From the NCBI GenBank assembly GCA_020025825.1, contig JAHHRL010000003.1, forward strand, positions 62,001 through 126,000: a DNA stretch of 64,000 nt, read 5' to 3'. Under the pieces are notes generated by a model. The model ran no database searches. It had not been told where the DNA came from and worked only from the letters and a program-made list of their open reading frames with translations. Below are positions 35,994 to 44,404 of this stretch, in pieces; position 1 is the first letter of the stretch, and each line of letters starts with the position of its first letter. The stretch comes from Faecalibacterium sp. GTDB taxonomy: Bacteria; Bacillota; Clostridia; Oscillospirales; Ruminococcaceae. The position numbers and the translations under genes are program-made.

Positions 35994-36091
35994 GAACCTA
36001 TTCAAACGAATCAACCAACAAACCCCCGCTTGTTTTTCAATTTTGTGCAAAAAGTTACTTTTTGTCTGGTTTTGTATAAAGGAGATGCCGT

Positions 36092-36670
36092 ATGGCAAAA
36101 GCAGAATACCGCAGCGCAATTCGCTCCCGTAAACTGATTACCTGCGCTTTAGCGGACTTATTACAGGAAAAGCCTCTGAATAAAATTACTGTCACGGATG
36201 TGGTACGCCGTGCAGAAATCAACCGTGGCACCTTTTATGCCCACTACACCGATATTCCGGACGTACTGCACCATTTAATTGAGGAAACCTTTTCCCTCAT
36301 ACGAAAAACCGCTTTTGATGAGGCACGCCCGCTGGCGACTATCCCCCACGTACTATTGCAGCGTATTCAGGAAATTTTGGAAGAAGACCTGCCGTTTTGC
36401 CAAAAGGTAATGACCTCCAGTGCCTCCACCCAAATGGAGGAGCAGCTTGTGAAACTGGCGCTGGACTACCTGCTCCAGCGAAAAGACCAGTTTTCCAACA
36501 GCAGCCCTGCACAATACGAGCTGACAATCCGTTTTTGTGCCGGCGGCCTTACCACTTTATACCGTTCGTGGTTTGCGGGTGCACTGCCAATCTCGCTGGA
36601 CGAACTGACCCAGCAGGCCGAAGAACTGCTGAACCGCATCATTCGTGATATATCCGCTGTTGAAACGTAA
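36092..36670 (+). CDS. TetR/AcrR family transcriptional regulator
   Basis: 192 residues. The N-terminal helix-turn-helix is typical: KLITCALADLLQEKPLNKITVTDV, broken here as ALADLLQEKPLNKITVTDV, then RRAEINRGTFYAHYTDIPDVL (residues about 20-62). The C-terminal ligand-binding helices end with GGLTTLYRSWFAGALPISLDEL, as in the TetR_C_8 (DhaS-like) group. It is divergent from the MMPL exporter gene and most likely represses it until an inducer binds, and probably itself as well. GGAGATGCCGT precedes the ATG at 36092. Confidence 0.93.
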   Translation: MAKAEYRSAIRSRKLITCALADLLQEKPLNKITVTDVVRRAEINRGTFYAHYTDIPDVLHHLIEETFSLIRKTAFDEARPLATIPHVLLQRIQEILEEDLPFCQKVMTSSASTQMEEQLVKLALDYLLQRKDQFSNSSPAQYELTIRFCAGGLTTLYRSWFAGALPISLDELTQQAEELLNRIIRDISAVET

Positions 36671-36686
36671 TAACTGCTTTATAAAA

Positions 36687-36732
36687 TAAAAGCTCCCCCG
36701 TACTGCAAGGCTTCTACGGGGGAGCTTTTTTA
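36687..36732. terminator. Bidirectional terminator between convergent genes
   Basis: AAAAGCTCCCCCGTA pairs with TACGGGGGAGCTTTT, with a 12-base loop. Confidence 0.92.
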
Positions 36733-36733
36733 T

Positions 36734-37462
36734 TTATTTCGTGTAGGCAGGCGCAAAGTGCTGCTTTACATATGCCTGCAACTCAGCCAGTTTTTCCTGA
36801 CTTAATGCAGAGCGGTCTGCCAGCGGGTTGCACAAGCCCAGCTTTTCATATTTGAAAAAGCCCATGGTGTGGAATCCCAGCAGCTCGTAACGCTCGATTA
36901 TGGAGCGATATGGCTCCAGCACCGCTAAATAGCGGTCCATCCAAGCGGTACTATCGTTAATGCCGGGGATAACAACCGTACGCACCCATGTACGCTTTCC
37001 GGTCTTTTTCAAGTGGTCTAAAAATGCGGTTACCTGTGCAAACTCGCCGCCGGTATACTGCTGCATGGTGGCGGTGTCTGGATACTTCAGGTCGCAAATC
37101 ACCATATCGGCCCCTGCAACCGCACGGCACACCGCATCGGTAAGGGGGACACAGCCGCTGGTATCCAGTGCATAGCCAACTCCGTTTTGCCGCAGCATTT
37201 CGCCCAGCTGTGCAATTTCTGCGGCTTGCAGCAAAGGCTCGCCGCCGCTGAAGGTTACACCGCCGCCATCCGCAAAATAGGGGACGTACCGCAAAATTTT
37301 GCGCAGCAGCTGCTCGCAGGACATTTGCTGCCCCACGCTTGCAGACCAGGTATCCGGATTGTGGCAGCACGCACACCGCAGCGGACAGCCTGCCAAAAAC
37401 AGCTCATAGCGCAGGCCCTCGCCGTCCAGTGCCGCCAAGGATTCAATCGAGTGTACTTGCAC
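36734..37462 (-). CDS. pflA: Pyruvate formate-lyase activating enzyme
   Basis: A 242-residue radical SAM enzyme that puts the glycyl radical on pyruvate formate-lyase. The iron-sulfur motif is C26-C30-C33 in AGCPLRCACCHNPDTW; TFSGGEPLLQ (about 72) and DLKYPDTATMQQYTG follow. The start is GTG at 37462, seven bases after AGGAGG. It lies 12 bases downstream of pflB, so the enzyme and its activator share the ZTP riboswitch leader. Confidence 0.96.
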   Translation of the reverse strand: MQVHSIESLAALDGEGLRYELFLAGCPLRCACCHNPDTWSASVGQQMSCEQLLRKILRYVPYFADGGGVTFSGGEPLLQAAEIAQLGEMLRQNGVGYALDTSGCVPLTDAVCRAVAGADMVICDLKYPDTATMQQYTGGEFAQVTAFLDHLKKTGKRTWVRTVVIPGINDSTAWMDRYLAVLEPYRSIIERYELLGFHTMGFFKYEKLGLCNPLADRSALSQEKLAELQAYVKQHFAPAYTK

Positions 37463-37474
37463 AGGCAGTCCTCC

Positions 37475-39709
37475 TTACATACTTTCGTGGAAGGTACGTG
37501 CAATTACTTCCTCCTGCTTATCACGGGACAGCTTGTGGAAGTTGACTGCATAGCCGGATACACGAATGGTCAGGTTGGGGTACAGGCTGGGGTCATTCAT
37601 TGCATCAATCAGCTTTTGGCGGTCCAGCACGTTTACATTGATATGATGTGCGCCCTGTGCAAAGTAGCCGTTCAAAATACGGGTCAGGCAGTTTACACGA
37701 GCTTCGGGGGTAGTGCCCAAGGTGTGCGGCGTAATGGAGAAGGTATTGGAAATACCGTCCTGACAGCACTCGTAAGAAATCTTTGCCACAGAGTTCAAAG
37801 ATGCCAGTGCACCCTCGGTGTCACGGCCATGCATGGGGTTTGCACCGGGTGCAAAGGGCTCGCCTGCACGGCGGCCATCCGGGGTGTTGCCGGTTTTACG
37901 GCCGTACACCACGTTAGAGGTGATGGTCAGCACAGACAAGGTGTGCTTTGCGCCACGGTAGGCAGGGGTCTTGCACAGCTCTGCATAGAAGGTTTCGGTA
38001 ATCCAGCGGGCAATATCGTCTGCACGGTCATCATCATTGCCGTACTTGGGGAAGTCGCCCTCGGTTACAAAGTCTACAATCAGGCCACGCTCGTCCTTAA
38101 TGGGGGTAACCTTTGCGTAGCGGATAGCACTGAGCGAGTCTGCCAAAACGGACAGGCCGCTGATGCCAAATGCCATCAGGCGCTCGGGCTCGGTATCGTG
38201 GAAGCCCATAATCAGGCGCTCGTAAGCGTACTTATCGTGCATATAGTGGATGGTATTCATGGTATTTACATACAGCTTTGCCATCCATGCCATATAGTGG
38301 TGCAGGGTCTGGGTCACTTCGTCTGCATCCAGTGCCACACCGGCAGGGAACACGGTGCCTTCGGGGCCAATCTGCTCGCCGTAAATTTCGTCCTTGCCGC
38401 CGTTCAATGCCATCAGCAGCAGCTTTGCCATGTTGCAGCGTGCACCAAAGAACTGCATCTGCTTACCGCACTTCATTGCGGAAACGCAGCAGGCGATGGC
38501 GTAATCATCGCCGTACACGGGACGCATTACATCATCGTTTTCGTACTGGATTGCGTCGGTGTCGATAGATACCTTTGCACAGAACTGCTTAAACGGCTCA
38601 GGCAGTGCGGCAGACCACAGCACCGTGATATTGGGTTCCGGAGAGGAGCCCAAGTTGTACAGGGTGTGCAGCATACGGAAGCTGCTCTTGGTAACCAAGG
38701 TACGGCCGTCCTGTGCCATGCCGCCTTCCGATGCGGTTACCCAAACCGGGTCGCCGGCAAACAAATCGTTGTATTCGGGGGTGCGCAGGTGGCGAATCAG
38801 GCGCAGCTTCAGCACCAAATCGTCCATCAGCTCCTGCACACCGCTCTCGGTGATTTTGCCTTCACGCAGGTCGCGCTCGAAGTAAATATCCAGGAAGGTG
38901 GTTACACGGCCCAGACTGTTTGCCGCACCGTTCTGCTCCTTTTGACCGCCCAGATAAGCAAAGTACAGCCACTGCACTGCCTCGTAGGAGTTTTCTGCCG
39001 GGCGGGTAATATCGCAGCCATACTCTGCTGCCATTTTTACCAGTGCCTGCATAAACTCGATTTGGCGGCTTACGTCTTCACGCAAGCGGATATTCTCGTC
39101 AGACATATCTCTTTCGCCCAAGCGGCGCATATCTGCCTTTTTCTGTGCAATCAAAAAGTCCATGCCGTACAGTGCCAGACGGCGGTAGTCGCCAATCAGG
39201 CGGCCACGGCCGTATGCGTCAGGCAGACCGGTCAAAATGCCGGCATGGCGTGCCTTACGCATGGTTTCGGTATATACACGGAACACACCGGTATTGTGGG
39301 TGGTGCGGTACTGGAACTCTCTGCGCACATCATCGCCCATGTCGTAGCCATAAGCTTCACAAGCCTGCTCCGCATTGCGGATGCCTGCAAAGGGGTTGAT
39401 GGCACGATACAAGGGGTGCTCGGTTTGCAGACCCAGAATAATATCCTGTCCCTTCTCGATATAGCCGAGACGATAGGTCAAAATGGAAGAAACACGGTTG
39501 GTTTCTATGCCCAAAACACCGCCTTTTTCAGCCTCCTGCTTGAGCAGGTCCTGTACTTTAGCTGACAAGTGTTTGGTACGCTCGGTAGGCTCTGCTAAAA
39601 AGGAATCATCACCCGTATAAGGGGTATAATTCTTTAGGATAAAGTCCCGGACATCGATGGTGTCGTTCCAATTGCCGGGTGTAAAGTTTCTCCATGCGTT
39701 GTTGTTCAT
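37475..39709 (-). CDS. pflB: Formate C-acetyltransferase (pyruvate formate-lyase)
   Basis: 744 residues. It converts pyruvate and CoA to acetyl-CoA and formate with a glycyl radical. The catalytic cysteine pair is C407-C408 in AIACCVSAMKCG, and the radical glycine is G719 in RVSGYAVNFHKL near the C-terminus. Other blocks are GYDMGDDVRREFQYRTTHNTG (broken as RREFQYRTTHNTG) and TPDGRRAGEPFAPGANP. GGAGG lies before the ATG at 39709. The leader carries a ZTP riboswitch whose terminator would limit expression when ZTP is low. Formate from this enzyme can feed 10-formyl-THF. Confidence 0.98.
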   Translation of the reverse strand: MNNNAWRNFTPGNWNDTIDVRDFILKNYTPYTGDDSFLAEPTERTKHLSAKVQDLLKQEAEKGGVLGIETNRVSSILTYRLGYIEKGQDIILGLQTEHPLYRAINPFAGIRNAEQACEAYGYDMGDDVRREFQYRTTHNTGVFRVYTETMRKARHAGILTGLPDAYGRGRLIGDYRRLALYGMDFLIAQKKADMRRLGERDMSDENIRLREDVSRQIEFMQALVKMAAEYGCDITRPAENSYEAVQWLYFAYLGGQKEQNGAANSLGRVTTFLDIYFERDLREGKITESGVQELMDDLVLKLRLIRHLRTPEYNDLFAGDPVWVTASEGGMAQDGRTLVTKSSFRMLHTLYNLGSSPEPNITVLWSAALPEPFKQFCAKVSIDTDAIQYENDDVMRPVYGDDYAIACCVSAMKCGKQMQFFGARCNMAKLLLMALNGGKDEIYGEQIGPEGTVFPAGVALDADEVTQTLHHYMAWMAKLYVNTMNTIHYMHDKYAYERLIMGFHDTEPERLMAFGISGLSVLADSLSAIRYAKVTPIKDERGLIVDFVTEGDFPKYGNDDDRADDIARWITETFYAELCKTPAYRGAKHTLSVLTITSNVVYGRKTGNTPDGRRAGEPFAPGANPMHGRDTEGALASLNSVAKISYECCQDGISNTFSITPHTLGTTPEARVNCLTRILNGYFAQGAHHINVNVLDRQKLIDAMNDPSLYPNLTIRVSGYAVNFHKLSRDKQEEVIARTFHESM

Positions 39710-39732
39710 GCTTCTACCTCCGTAAAAGTATT

Positions 39733-39762
39733 AAAAAAGGGCAGGATCAATAGATCCTGCCC
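39733..39762 (-). terminator. Terminator of the ZTP riboswitch
   Basis: GGGCAGGATC pairs with GATCCTGCCC (39739-39762) and is followed on the minus strand by six T residues. The 5' arm includes the GGGCA that ends the aptamer, so ligand binding and termination compete for the same bases. Confidence 0.92.
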
Positions 39763-39838
39763 AGGCGTGCGGCTTAGTACATTCACTTGCTCCCTCACAG
39801 TTGTGCTGTGTTACGCCAGTTGCAAGTTACACGCTAAA
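39758..39838 (-). ncRNA. ZTP riboswitch (pfl motif)
   Basis: The minus strand shows the class signature: AACTGGCG in the first half, GGGAGC in the middle and CCGCACGCCTGGGCA at the 3' end. All helices form: GCGTG with CACGC, ACTTGC with GCAAGT, and CACAG with CTGTG. It stands in the leader of pflB, one of the genes after which the motif was first named. The ligand is ZTP/ZMP, an alarm for 10-formyl-THF shortage. Confidence 0.93.
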
Positions 39839-39866
39839 AAATATCAGAAAAATGATGTCTTGTCAA
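39838..39866 (-). promoter_or_regulatory. Promoter for pflB-pflA
   Basis: TTGACA (39861-39866 on the minus strand), 17-base spacer and TATTTT (39838-39843). Transcription should begin at about 39831, at the first helix of the ZTP aptamer. The remaining bases to 40109 show nothing recognisable beyond the next gene's ribosome site. Confidence 0.8.
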
Positions 39867-40109
39867 CAGGATTTTTTATAAAATTTTTAGGAGTATTCCT
39901 GCCGCAGTTCGTCCAAAAAAGTATAAAAGCAGTTCCTATTATTGCAAGCGTTTGCATTTTTGTTGCATTGCATTATCTCTGTGCGCCGGCCTTTACTGTA
40001 CCGCCGCAGCCTGCCGTACTTTTTAGCCGTTTCTTAGTTGGAAACATGGTTTAATGGTCTTGTTCGATTTACACAATCTTAAATTTACACCTCGAATGGA
40101 GAGCACTCG

Positions 40110-41858
40110 ATGGATATTTTTGATGTACTTTCTTTGATTGGCGGTCTGTGCCTGTTTTTGTTTGGCATGAACGTTATGGGCGAGGCGTTGGAGCGTCGTG
40201 CCGGCGGCAGCCTGCAAGGCCTGCTGAACAAACTGACCCAAAGCAAAACCACCGGCTTTTTAACCGGTCTTGGTGTTACCGCCGTAATCCAAAGTTCGTC
40301 AGCTACAACCGTTATGGTCGTAGGTTTTGTAAACTCCGGGCTGATGTCCCTTAAACAGGCAATCCACGTGATTATGGGTGCAAACGTAGGCACCACCGTT
40401 ACCGCTTGGATTTTAAGTTTGGGCGGTATTTCCGGCGATAATCTCTTTTTGCAGCTGCTAAAGCCTACCTCTTTCACACCGGTTTTGGCTTTTATCGGCA
40501 CGGTTTTGCTCATGTTTGGCAAATCCAGCAAAAAGAAGGATACCGGCACCATTTTACTGGGTTTTTCTACTTTGATGTTCGGCATGGATACCATGTCCTC
40601 TGCGGTTGGGGGGCTGGCAGATGTGCCCCAGTTCCAGTCCATGTTTATCATGTTCCAAAACCCCGTTCTGGGTGTTTTGGTAGGTGCACTGTTGACCGCT
40701 GTTATCCAGTCCAGCTCGGCTTCGGTTGGTATTTTGCAGGCGCTGTCTGTAACAGGGCAGGTCACCTACGGTGCCGCTGTACCGATTATCATGGGCCAGA
40801 ATATCGGCACCTGCATTACCGCCATGCTTTCCTCCTTGGGCACCAACAAAAACGCAAAACGTGCAGCTGTGGTACACCTGTTCTTTAACATTTTGGGCAC
40901 TACCATTTGCCTGCCCATTTTCTGGCTGGCAACCACCCTGCTAAAGCCCGCATTTATGGATGCAGCCACTACCCAGTTTGGCATTGCAGTGGCGCACTCC
41001 ACCTTTAACGTCCTTTGCACTGCAATTTTGCTGCCTATGTCCGGCTTTATGGAAAAACTGGCTTACTGGCTGGTTCCGGACGACACCCACCGCCAGCACA
41101 CGGTAGAGCTGGACGAACGCCTTTTGGCTGCGCCTTCCATTGCGCTGGACCGCTGCAATGCGCTTGCCTGCGAAATGGCAGAAACCGCCAGCCAAGCCCT
41201 GCTGTACAGCCTGAATGCACTAAACCACTACGAGCCTGCCTTTGCAGATTTTATCCATAAGGCAGAGGCCAAAACCGACCGCTACGAAGACCTGCTGGGT
41301 ACCTACCTGATTCAGCTCAGCCGACGTCAAATCAGCGATGCCGACAGCCTGACCATTTCCAAGCTGCTAAAAGCCATCAGCGATTTTGAACGGATTGCGG
41401 ACCACAGCGTAAACCTTTTGGAATCCGCACAGGAGCTGCACGACAAGTCGCTTTCGCTTACACCTGCCGCACAAAAAGAGCTGAACACCCTTTGCTGTGC
41501 GATTCGGGAAATCTTGCAGCTGTCCAATCAGGCTTTTACGCAAAACGACCTAGAGGCTGTGCGCAAAACCGAAGCGCTGGAACAAGTGGTAGACGACCTG
41601 AAGGCTGCGCTGCGCAACCGACATATTTTGCGGCTGAAATCCGGCGAATGTTCTCTGGAAGCCGGCTTTATCTGGGGTGATTTGCTCACCGATTTGGAGC
41701 GTACCGCCGACCACTGCTCTAACATTGCCATCTGCGTATGGGACGCAAATTCGGATAACATGAACGTGCACGAATCACTGCGTACTCTGGTGCAAAACGA
41801 CCCGCAATTCAAAACTGACTATTGCCATTACTCTAAGTGGTTCGCTCTTGCGGACTGA
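40110..41858 (+). CDS. Na/Pi cotransporter family protein with PhoU-like tail
   Basis: 582 residues. The membrane half contains two inverted repeats with the QSSSA motifs expected of type II sodium-phosphate cotransporters: VIQSSSATTVMVVGF (about residue 52) and VIQSSSASVGILQAL (about 205). The last 200 residues are helical and resemble PhoU, with KLLKAISDFERIADHS and LLTDLERTADHCSNIA. Membrane importer of phosphate (or another anion) with sodium. GGAGAG precedes the ATG at 40110. Transcribed alone. Confidence 0.95.
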   Translation: MDIFDVLSLIGGLCLFLFGMNVMGEALERRAGGSLQGLLNKLTQSKTTGFLTGLGVTAVIQSSSATTVMVVGFVNSGLMSLKQAIHVIMGANVGTTVTAWILSLGGISGDNLFLQLLKPTSFTPVLAFIGTVLLMFGKSSKKKDTGTILLGFSTLMFGMDTMSSAVGGLADVPQFQSMFIMFQNPVLGVLVGALLTAVIQSSSASVGILQALSVTGQVTYGAAVPIIMGQNIGTCITAMLSSLGTNKNAKRAAVVHLFFNILGTTICLPIFWLATTLLKPAFMDAATTQFGIAVAHSTFNVLCTAILLPMSGFMEKLAYWLVPDDTHRQHTVELDERLLAAPSIALDRCNALACEMAETASQALLYSLNALNHYEPAFADFIHKAEAKTDRYEDLLGTYLIQLSRRQISDADSLTISKLLKAISDFERIADHSVNLLESAQELHDKSLSLTPAAQKELNTLCCAIREILQLSNQAFTQNDLEAVRKTEALEQVVDDLKAALRNRHILRLKSGECSLEAGFIWGDLLTDLERTADHCSNIAICVWDANSDNMNVHESLRTLVQNDPQFKTDYCHYSKWFALAD

Positions 41859-41869
41859 CTTTTTTCCCA

Positions 41870-41911
41870 ACACAAAAGACCGGCTGCTGTACAGCAGCCG
41901 GTCTTTTGTGT
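41870..41911. terminator. Perfect 42-base palindrome, bidirectional terminator
   Basis: 21 bases (41870-41890) are exactly complementary to the next 21, with no unpaired loop; the outer part is ACACAAAAGACCGG. It lies between convergent genes. The flanks are only weakly T-rich, but each arm ends in CTTTTGTGT. Confidence 0.85.
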
Positions 41912-41914
41912 CTT

Positions 41915-42505
41915 CTATCCGCCAATTTTTTCGTAGTCCGTAATGGTTTCGTCCGCCAATTCTTCTAATGCGGGCCAATCCGTCTGTGCGCTTTTTTCGT
42001 ATATGCCTACCACGTAAAATCCCGCTTGCTTTGCTGTTTGCGCAGCATACAAGGCATCCTCGTATACGGCAGCCTGTGCAGGGGAAATCCCCCACTTTTC
42101 AGTGGCTGCAAAGTACACCGTCGGGCTGTTTTTGCCTGCGCCCACCGTTTCGCAGGAAAGAAAAAAAGAAAAATATTCTGCCACGCACATCTGCACCCCT
42201 GCCGCATGGAGCTGCGCTAAGTACCGGCGCACGCCGGGTTTTAAGGGAATATCTCTGGCATAATGCGCCTGCATTTGCTGCTCCATCTCCTGTGCGGTTT
42301 GCTGCGGTGTCTGCCGCAAACCAAAATGCTGCACAAACAACTCTGCCGACTGGGTGACCGTCAGCGTTTTTATCTGCTGCTGTATCGACGCAGGCACAGG
42401 GGAAAGCCCATGCCTTGTCAAAAAGCTATCCGCCAAATTCTCCCAATAGGGCATTGAGTCCACCAGTGTTCCGTCCATATCAAAAATCACAAACTTTTTG
42501 TCCAT
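41915..42505 (-). CDS. HAD family hydrolase with an internal deletion
   Basis: 196 residues. Motif I, FDMDGTLVDSMPYW (nucleophile aspartate about residue 9), and the late motif AVYEDALYAAQTAKQAGF are typical of beta-phosphoglucomutase-like phosphatases. The stretch that should follow GVQMCVA, with the motif II serine/threonine and about 20 residues of helix, is absent: the chain goes straight from MCVA to EYFSFFLSCETVGAGKN. The reading frame is intact, so the gene may make a stable but inactive or altered protein. The ribosome site is weak (GGGG). Confidence 0.82.
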   Translation of the reverse strand: MDKKFVIFDMDGTLVDSMPYWENLADSFLTRHGLSPVPASIQQQIKTLTVTQSAELFVQHFGLRQTPQQTAQEMEQQMQAHYARDIPLKPGVRRYLAQLHAAGVQMCVAEYFSFFLSCETVGAGKNSPTVYFAATEKWGISPAQAAVYEDALYAAQTAKQAGFYVVGIYEKSAQTDWPALEELADETITDYEKIGG

Positions 42506-42597
42506 AACGCACACCCCGTTTTTGTCATTTTACCGCAGTTTTTCAATCCGCACAAGATTTCTCTGCGGGAAACGGCATCCACCGAAAAAATCGCAGT

Positions 42598-42636
42598 AAA
42601 AAAGAGAGAAGTGCGCAAGCACTTCTCTCTTTTTAT
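42598..42636 (-). terminator. Terminator after the TVP38-like gene
   Basis: AAAGAGAGAAGTGC pairs with GCACTTCTCTCTTT around GCAA, with A/T runs on both sides. Confidence 0.9.
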
Positions 42637-42666
42637 CATCGCTTATACGGTGGCAGCAGCCACTTT

Positions 42667-43344
42667 TTATTGTTGTTTGCCCTTTTTCTCCTGATACAAA
42701 CAGCGGGCAAAAATCACACTGGAGCTCACCGAAAGGGCCACACCAATCAGCAGGGAGATATAAAATGCCGGTGATGTGGGGTCGCTGATAGATGTTCCCA
42801 TTACCGTAGCGGCACACAGACCAGGCCAAAAGCCCAAAATTCCTCCTGCCAAATAGGTAAAATACGGCACACCGATAGCGCCCATATACGCACTGACAAA
42901 ATCACAGGGGAGCACACCCAGCGCACGCAGAAAAAAGGAGAAAAAGAAATCATGCTTTTTCCGAAAATGCTGGAACACCTGAATTTTGGGGTATTTTGCG
43001 GCAATGTTTTCCGACATGGCAGGACCGTACCAGCGCCCTACCACATACGGGATTGTAATTGTAATTGCCACGCCAACCGTATTTACCAAAAGCGCTATTG
43101 GCGTAGGGAACAAAATGCCTCCCGCAAAAAACAGCACCACAATCGGGAACACAACCGACAGGCTTTTTAAGCCGAACATTCCCAGCAGCACCAACGCCGC
43201 CAGCCAAGGCTGCTTTGGCGTATAGCGGAGGATATCCTCCAAGGTAAGGTTTTTACCCGCCGTTGCCGATGCCACTATTACCAGGCAGATGATAATGGGC
43301 AGTATGCGAAAAAAGATTTTTTTTGCAGAAAAATGCGCCTTCAA
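42667..43344 (-). CDS. TVP38/TMEM64 family membrane protein
   Basis: 225 residues with about five membrane segments of the SNARE-associated (DedA-like) superfamily. Key stretches are LSVVFPIVVLFFAGGILFPT, the glycine-rich NTVGVAITITIPYVVGRW and FFLRALGVLPCDFVSAYMGA (about residues 120-140). The start is taken as TTG at 43344, eight bases after GGAGG; a more upstream start would overlap the preceding gene and add non-family residues. Family members move or flip phospholipids in other organisms. It lies 48 bases downstream of an alpha/beta hydrolase and is probably cotranscribed with it. Confidence 0.85.
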   Translation of the reverse strand: MKAHFSAKKIFFRILPIIICLVIVASATAGKNLTLEDILRYTPKQPWLAALVLLGMFGLKSLSVVFPIVVLFFAGGILFPTPIALLVNTVGVAITITIPYVVGRWYGPAMSENIAAKYPKIQVFQHFRKKHDFFFSFFLRALGVLPCDFVSAYMGAIGVPYFTYLAGGILGFWPGLCAATVMGTSISDPTSPAFYISLLIGVALSVSSSVIFARCLYQEKKGKQQ

Positions 43345-43391
43345 CAAACTCACCTCCACATTGGAATCAACCTGTTCAAGGTGCAGTTTTA

Positions 43392-44330
43392 TCACAGCTG
43401 CTGCGGCAGATGCTCTACCAGCCACTGATGGATGTCTCCCTGTACTTCCTGATAGTTGATTTCATTTAGCAGCTCATGCCGTGCTCCCGGGTACAGCTTC
43501 ATGGAAACATCCTGCATGCCATGGGCCTGCATCTTGCGGAATACCGCCGCAACGCCCTTGCCGTAATTGCCCACCGGGTCCATATCGCCTGCAATCAAAA
43601 ATACAGGCAGCTCTTTACGAAGCGTTTCGTACCATTCGGCACGGTTTGCCATTACGCTCAACTTGGAAAGGTCCTGATAGCCTTTGGCCGTAAACAAAAA
43701 CATACACTGCGGGTCGTTGCGGTAACGGTCTACAATATCGTTATCACGGGTAAGCCAGTCCTTATCCGTACGCTGCGGCGTTGCTTTTTTATTAAAAGAG
43801 CCAAATGCCATTTTATCCAGCATTGCGCTGCGGTGGTAGGAGCCCTTTGCGGCAGCCACACGGCCACAGATGAATGCACCGATATTCGCCATCGGGTTTG
43901 GGCCGCCTGTACCGCAAAGGATTACACCGGTAAGCTCGCCGGAATACTGGGATAAATACAAACGGGAAATAAACGAGCCCATGCTGTGCCCAAACAGGAA
44001 ATAGGGCAGGTTCGGATACTGTTTTTTCACAATCTCGGTCATTTTATGCAAATCTGCCACCAGATTTTGATAGCCGTTTCGCTCGCCGAAATAGCCGTAC
44101 TGCTCACTCCGTGCCGACTGCCCATGGCCAATGTGGTCATGCCCACACACCACAAAGCCCTGCTGGGTCATAAACTCTATAAAACGCTGATATCTGCCGA
44201 TATACTCGCACATACCGTGGGAGATTTGCAGCACACCAACAGGGGTCTGGCCGGGGGTATAAATCCAGCCCACAACCTGACTGCTGCCATCGGTGCTCAA
44301 AAAGTTTACTTCTTTTACGGAATAATCCAT
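43392..44330 (-). CDS. Alpha/beta hydrolase, monoacylglycerol lipase/lysophospholipase-like
   Basis: 312 residues, no signal peptide. The nucleophile elbow is GHSMGS (serine about residue 117), the oxyanion region is QISHGMCEYIGRYQRF near 36-51, the acid lies in AGDMDPVGNYG (about 249) and the histidine in GARHELLNE (about 283). The pattern HGMxEhxxRY is typical of lysophospholipase/MGLL enzymes. It probably removes acyl chains from lipids. TAGGAG lies before the ATG. A TVP38-like lipid-membrane protein follows. Confidence 0.9.
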   Translation of the reverse strand: MDYSVKEVNFLSTDGSSQVVGWIYTPGQTPVGVLQISHGMCEYIGRYQRFIEFMTQQGFVVCGHDHIGHGQSARSEQYGYFGERNGYQNLVADLHKMTEIVKKQYPNLPYFLFGHSMGSFISRLYLSQYSGELTGVILCGTGGPNPMANIGAFICGRVAAAKGSYHRSAMLDKMAFGSFNKKATPQRTDKDWLTRDNDIVDRYRNDPQCMFLFTAKGYQDLSKLSVMANRAEWYETLRKELPVFLIAGDMDPVGNYGKGVAAVFRKMQAHGMQDVSMKLYPGARHELLNEINYQEVQGDIHQWLVEHLPQQL

Positions 44331-44404
44331 TTTGTCTGTTCTCCTACCGTTTTTTTATTCCTTGGTGTATCACCCACGGCGTATAAACCAAGCCCCTGTG
44401 TGTA

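Noticed and set aside
37187..39565. A 792-codon open frame antisense to pyruvate formate-lyase
   Set aside because: A by-product of codon bias on the sense strand, where catalytic C407-C408 and G719 of PflB are unmistakable; no family features in the antisense translation.
41870..41911. A perfect 42-base palindrome as a protein-binding or recombination site
   Set aside because: It lies exactly between two convergent stop codons and ends in T-rich arms, so a bidirectional terminator explains it.
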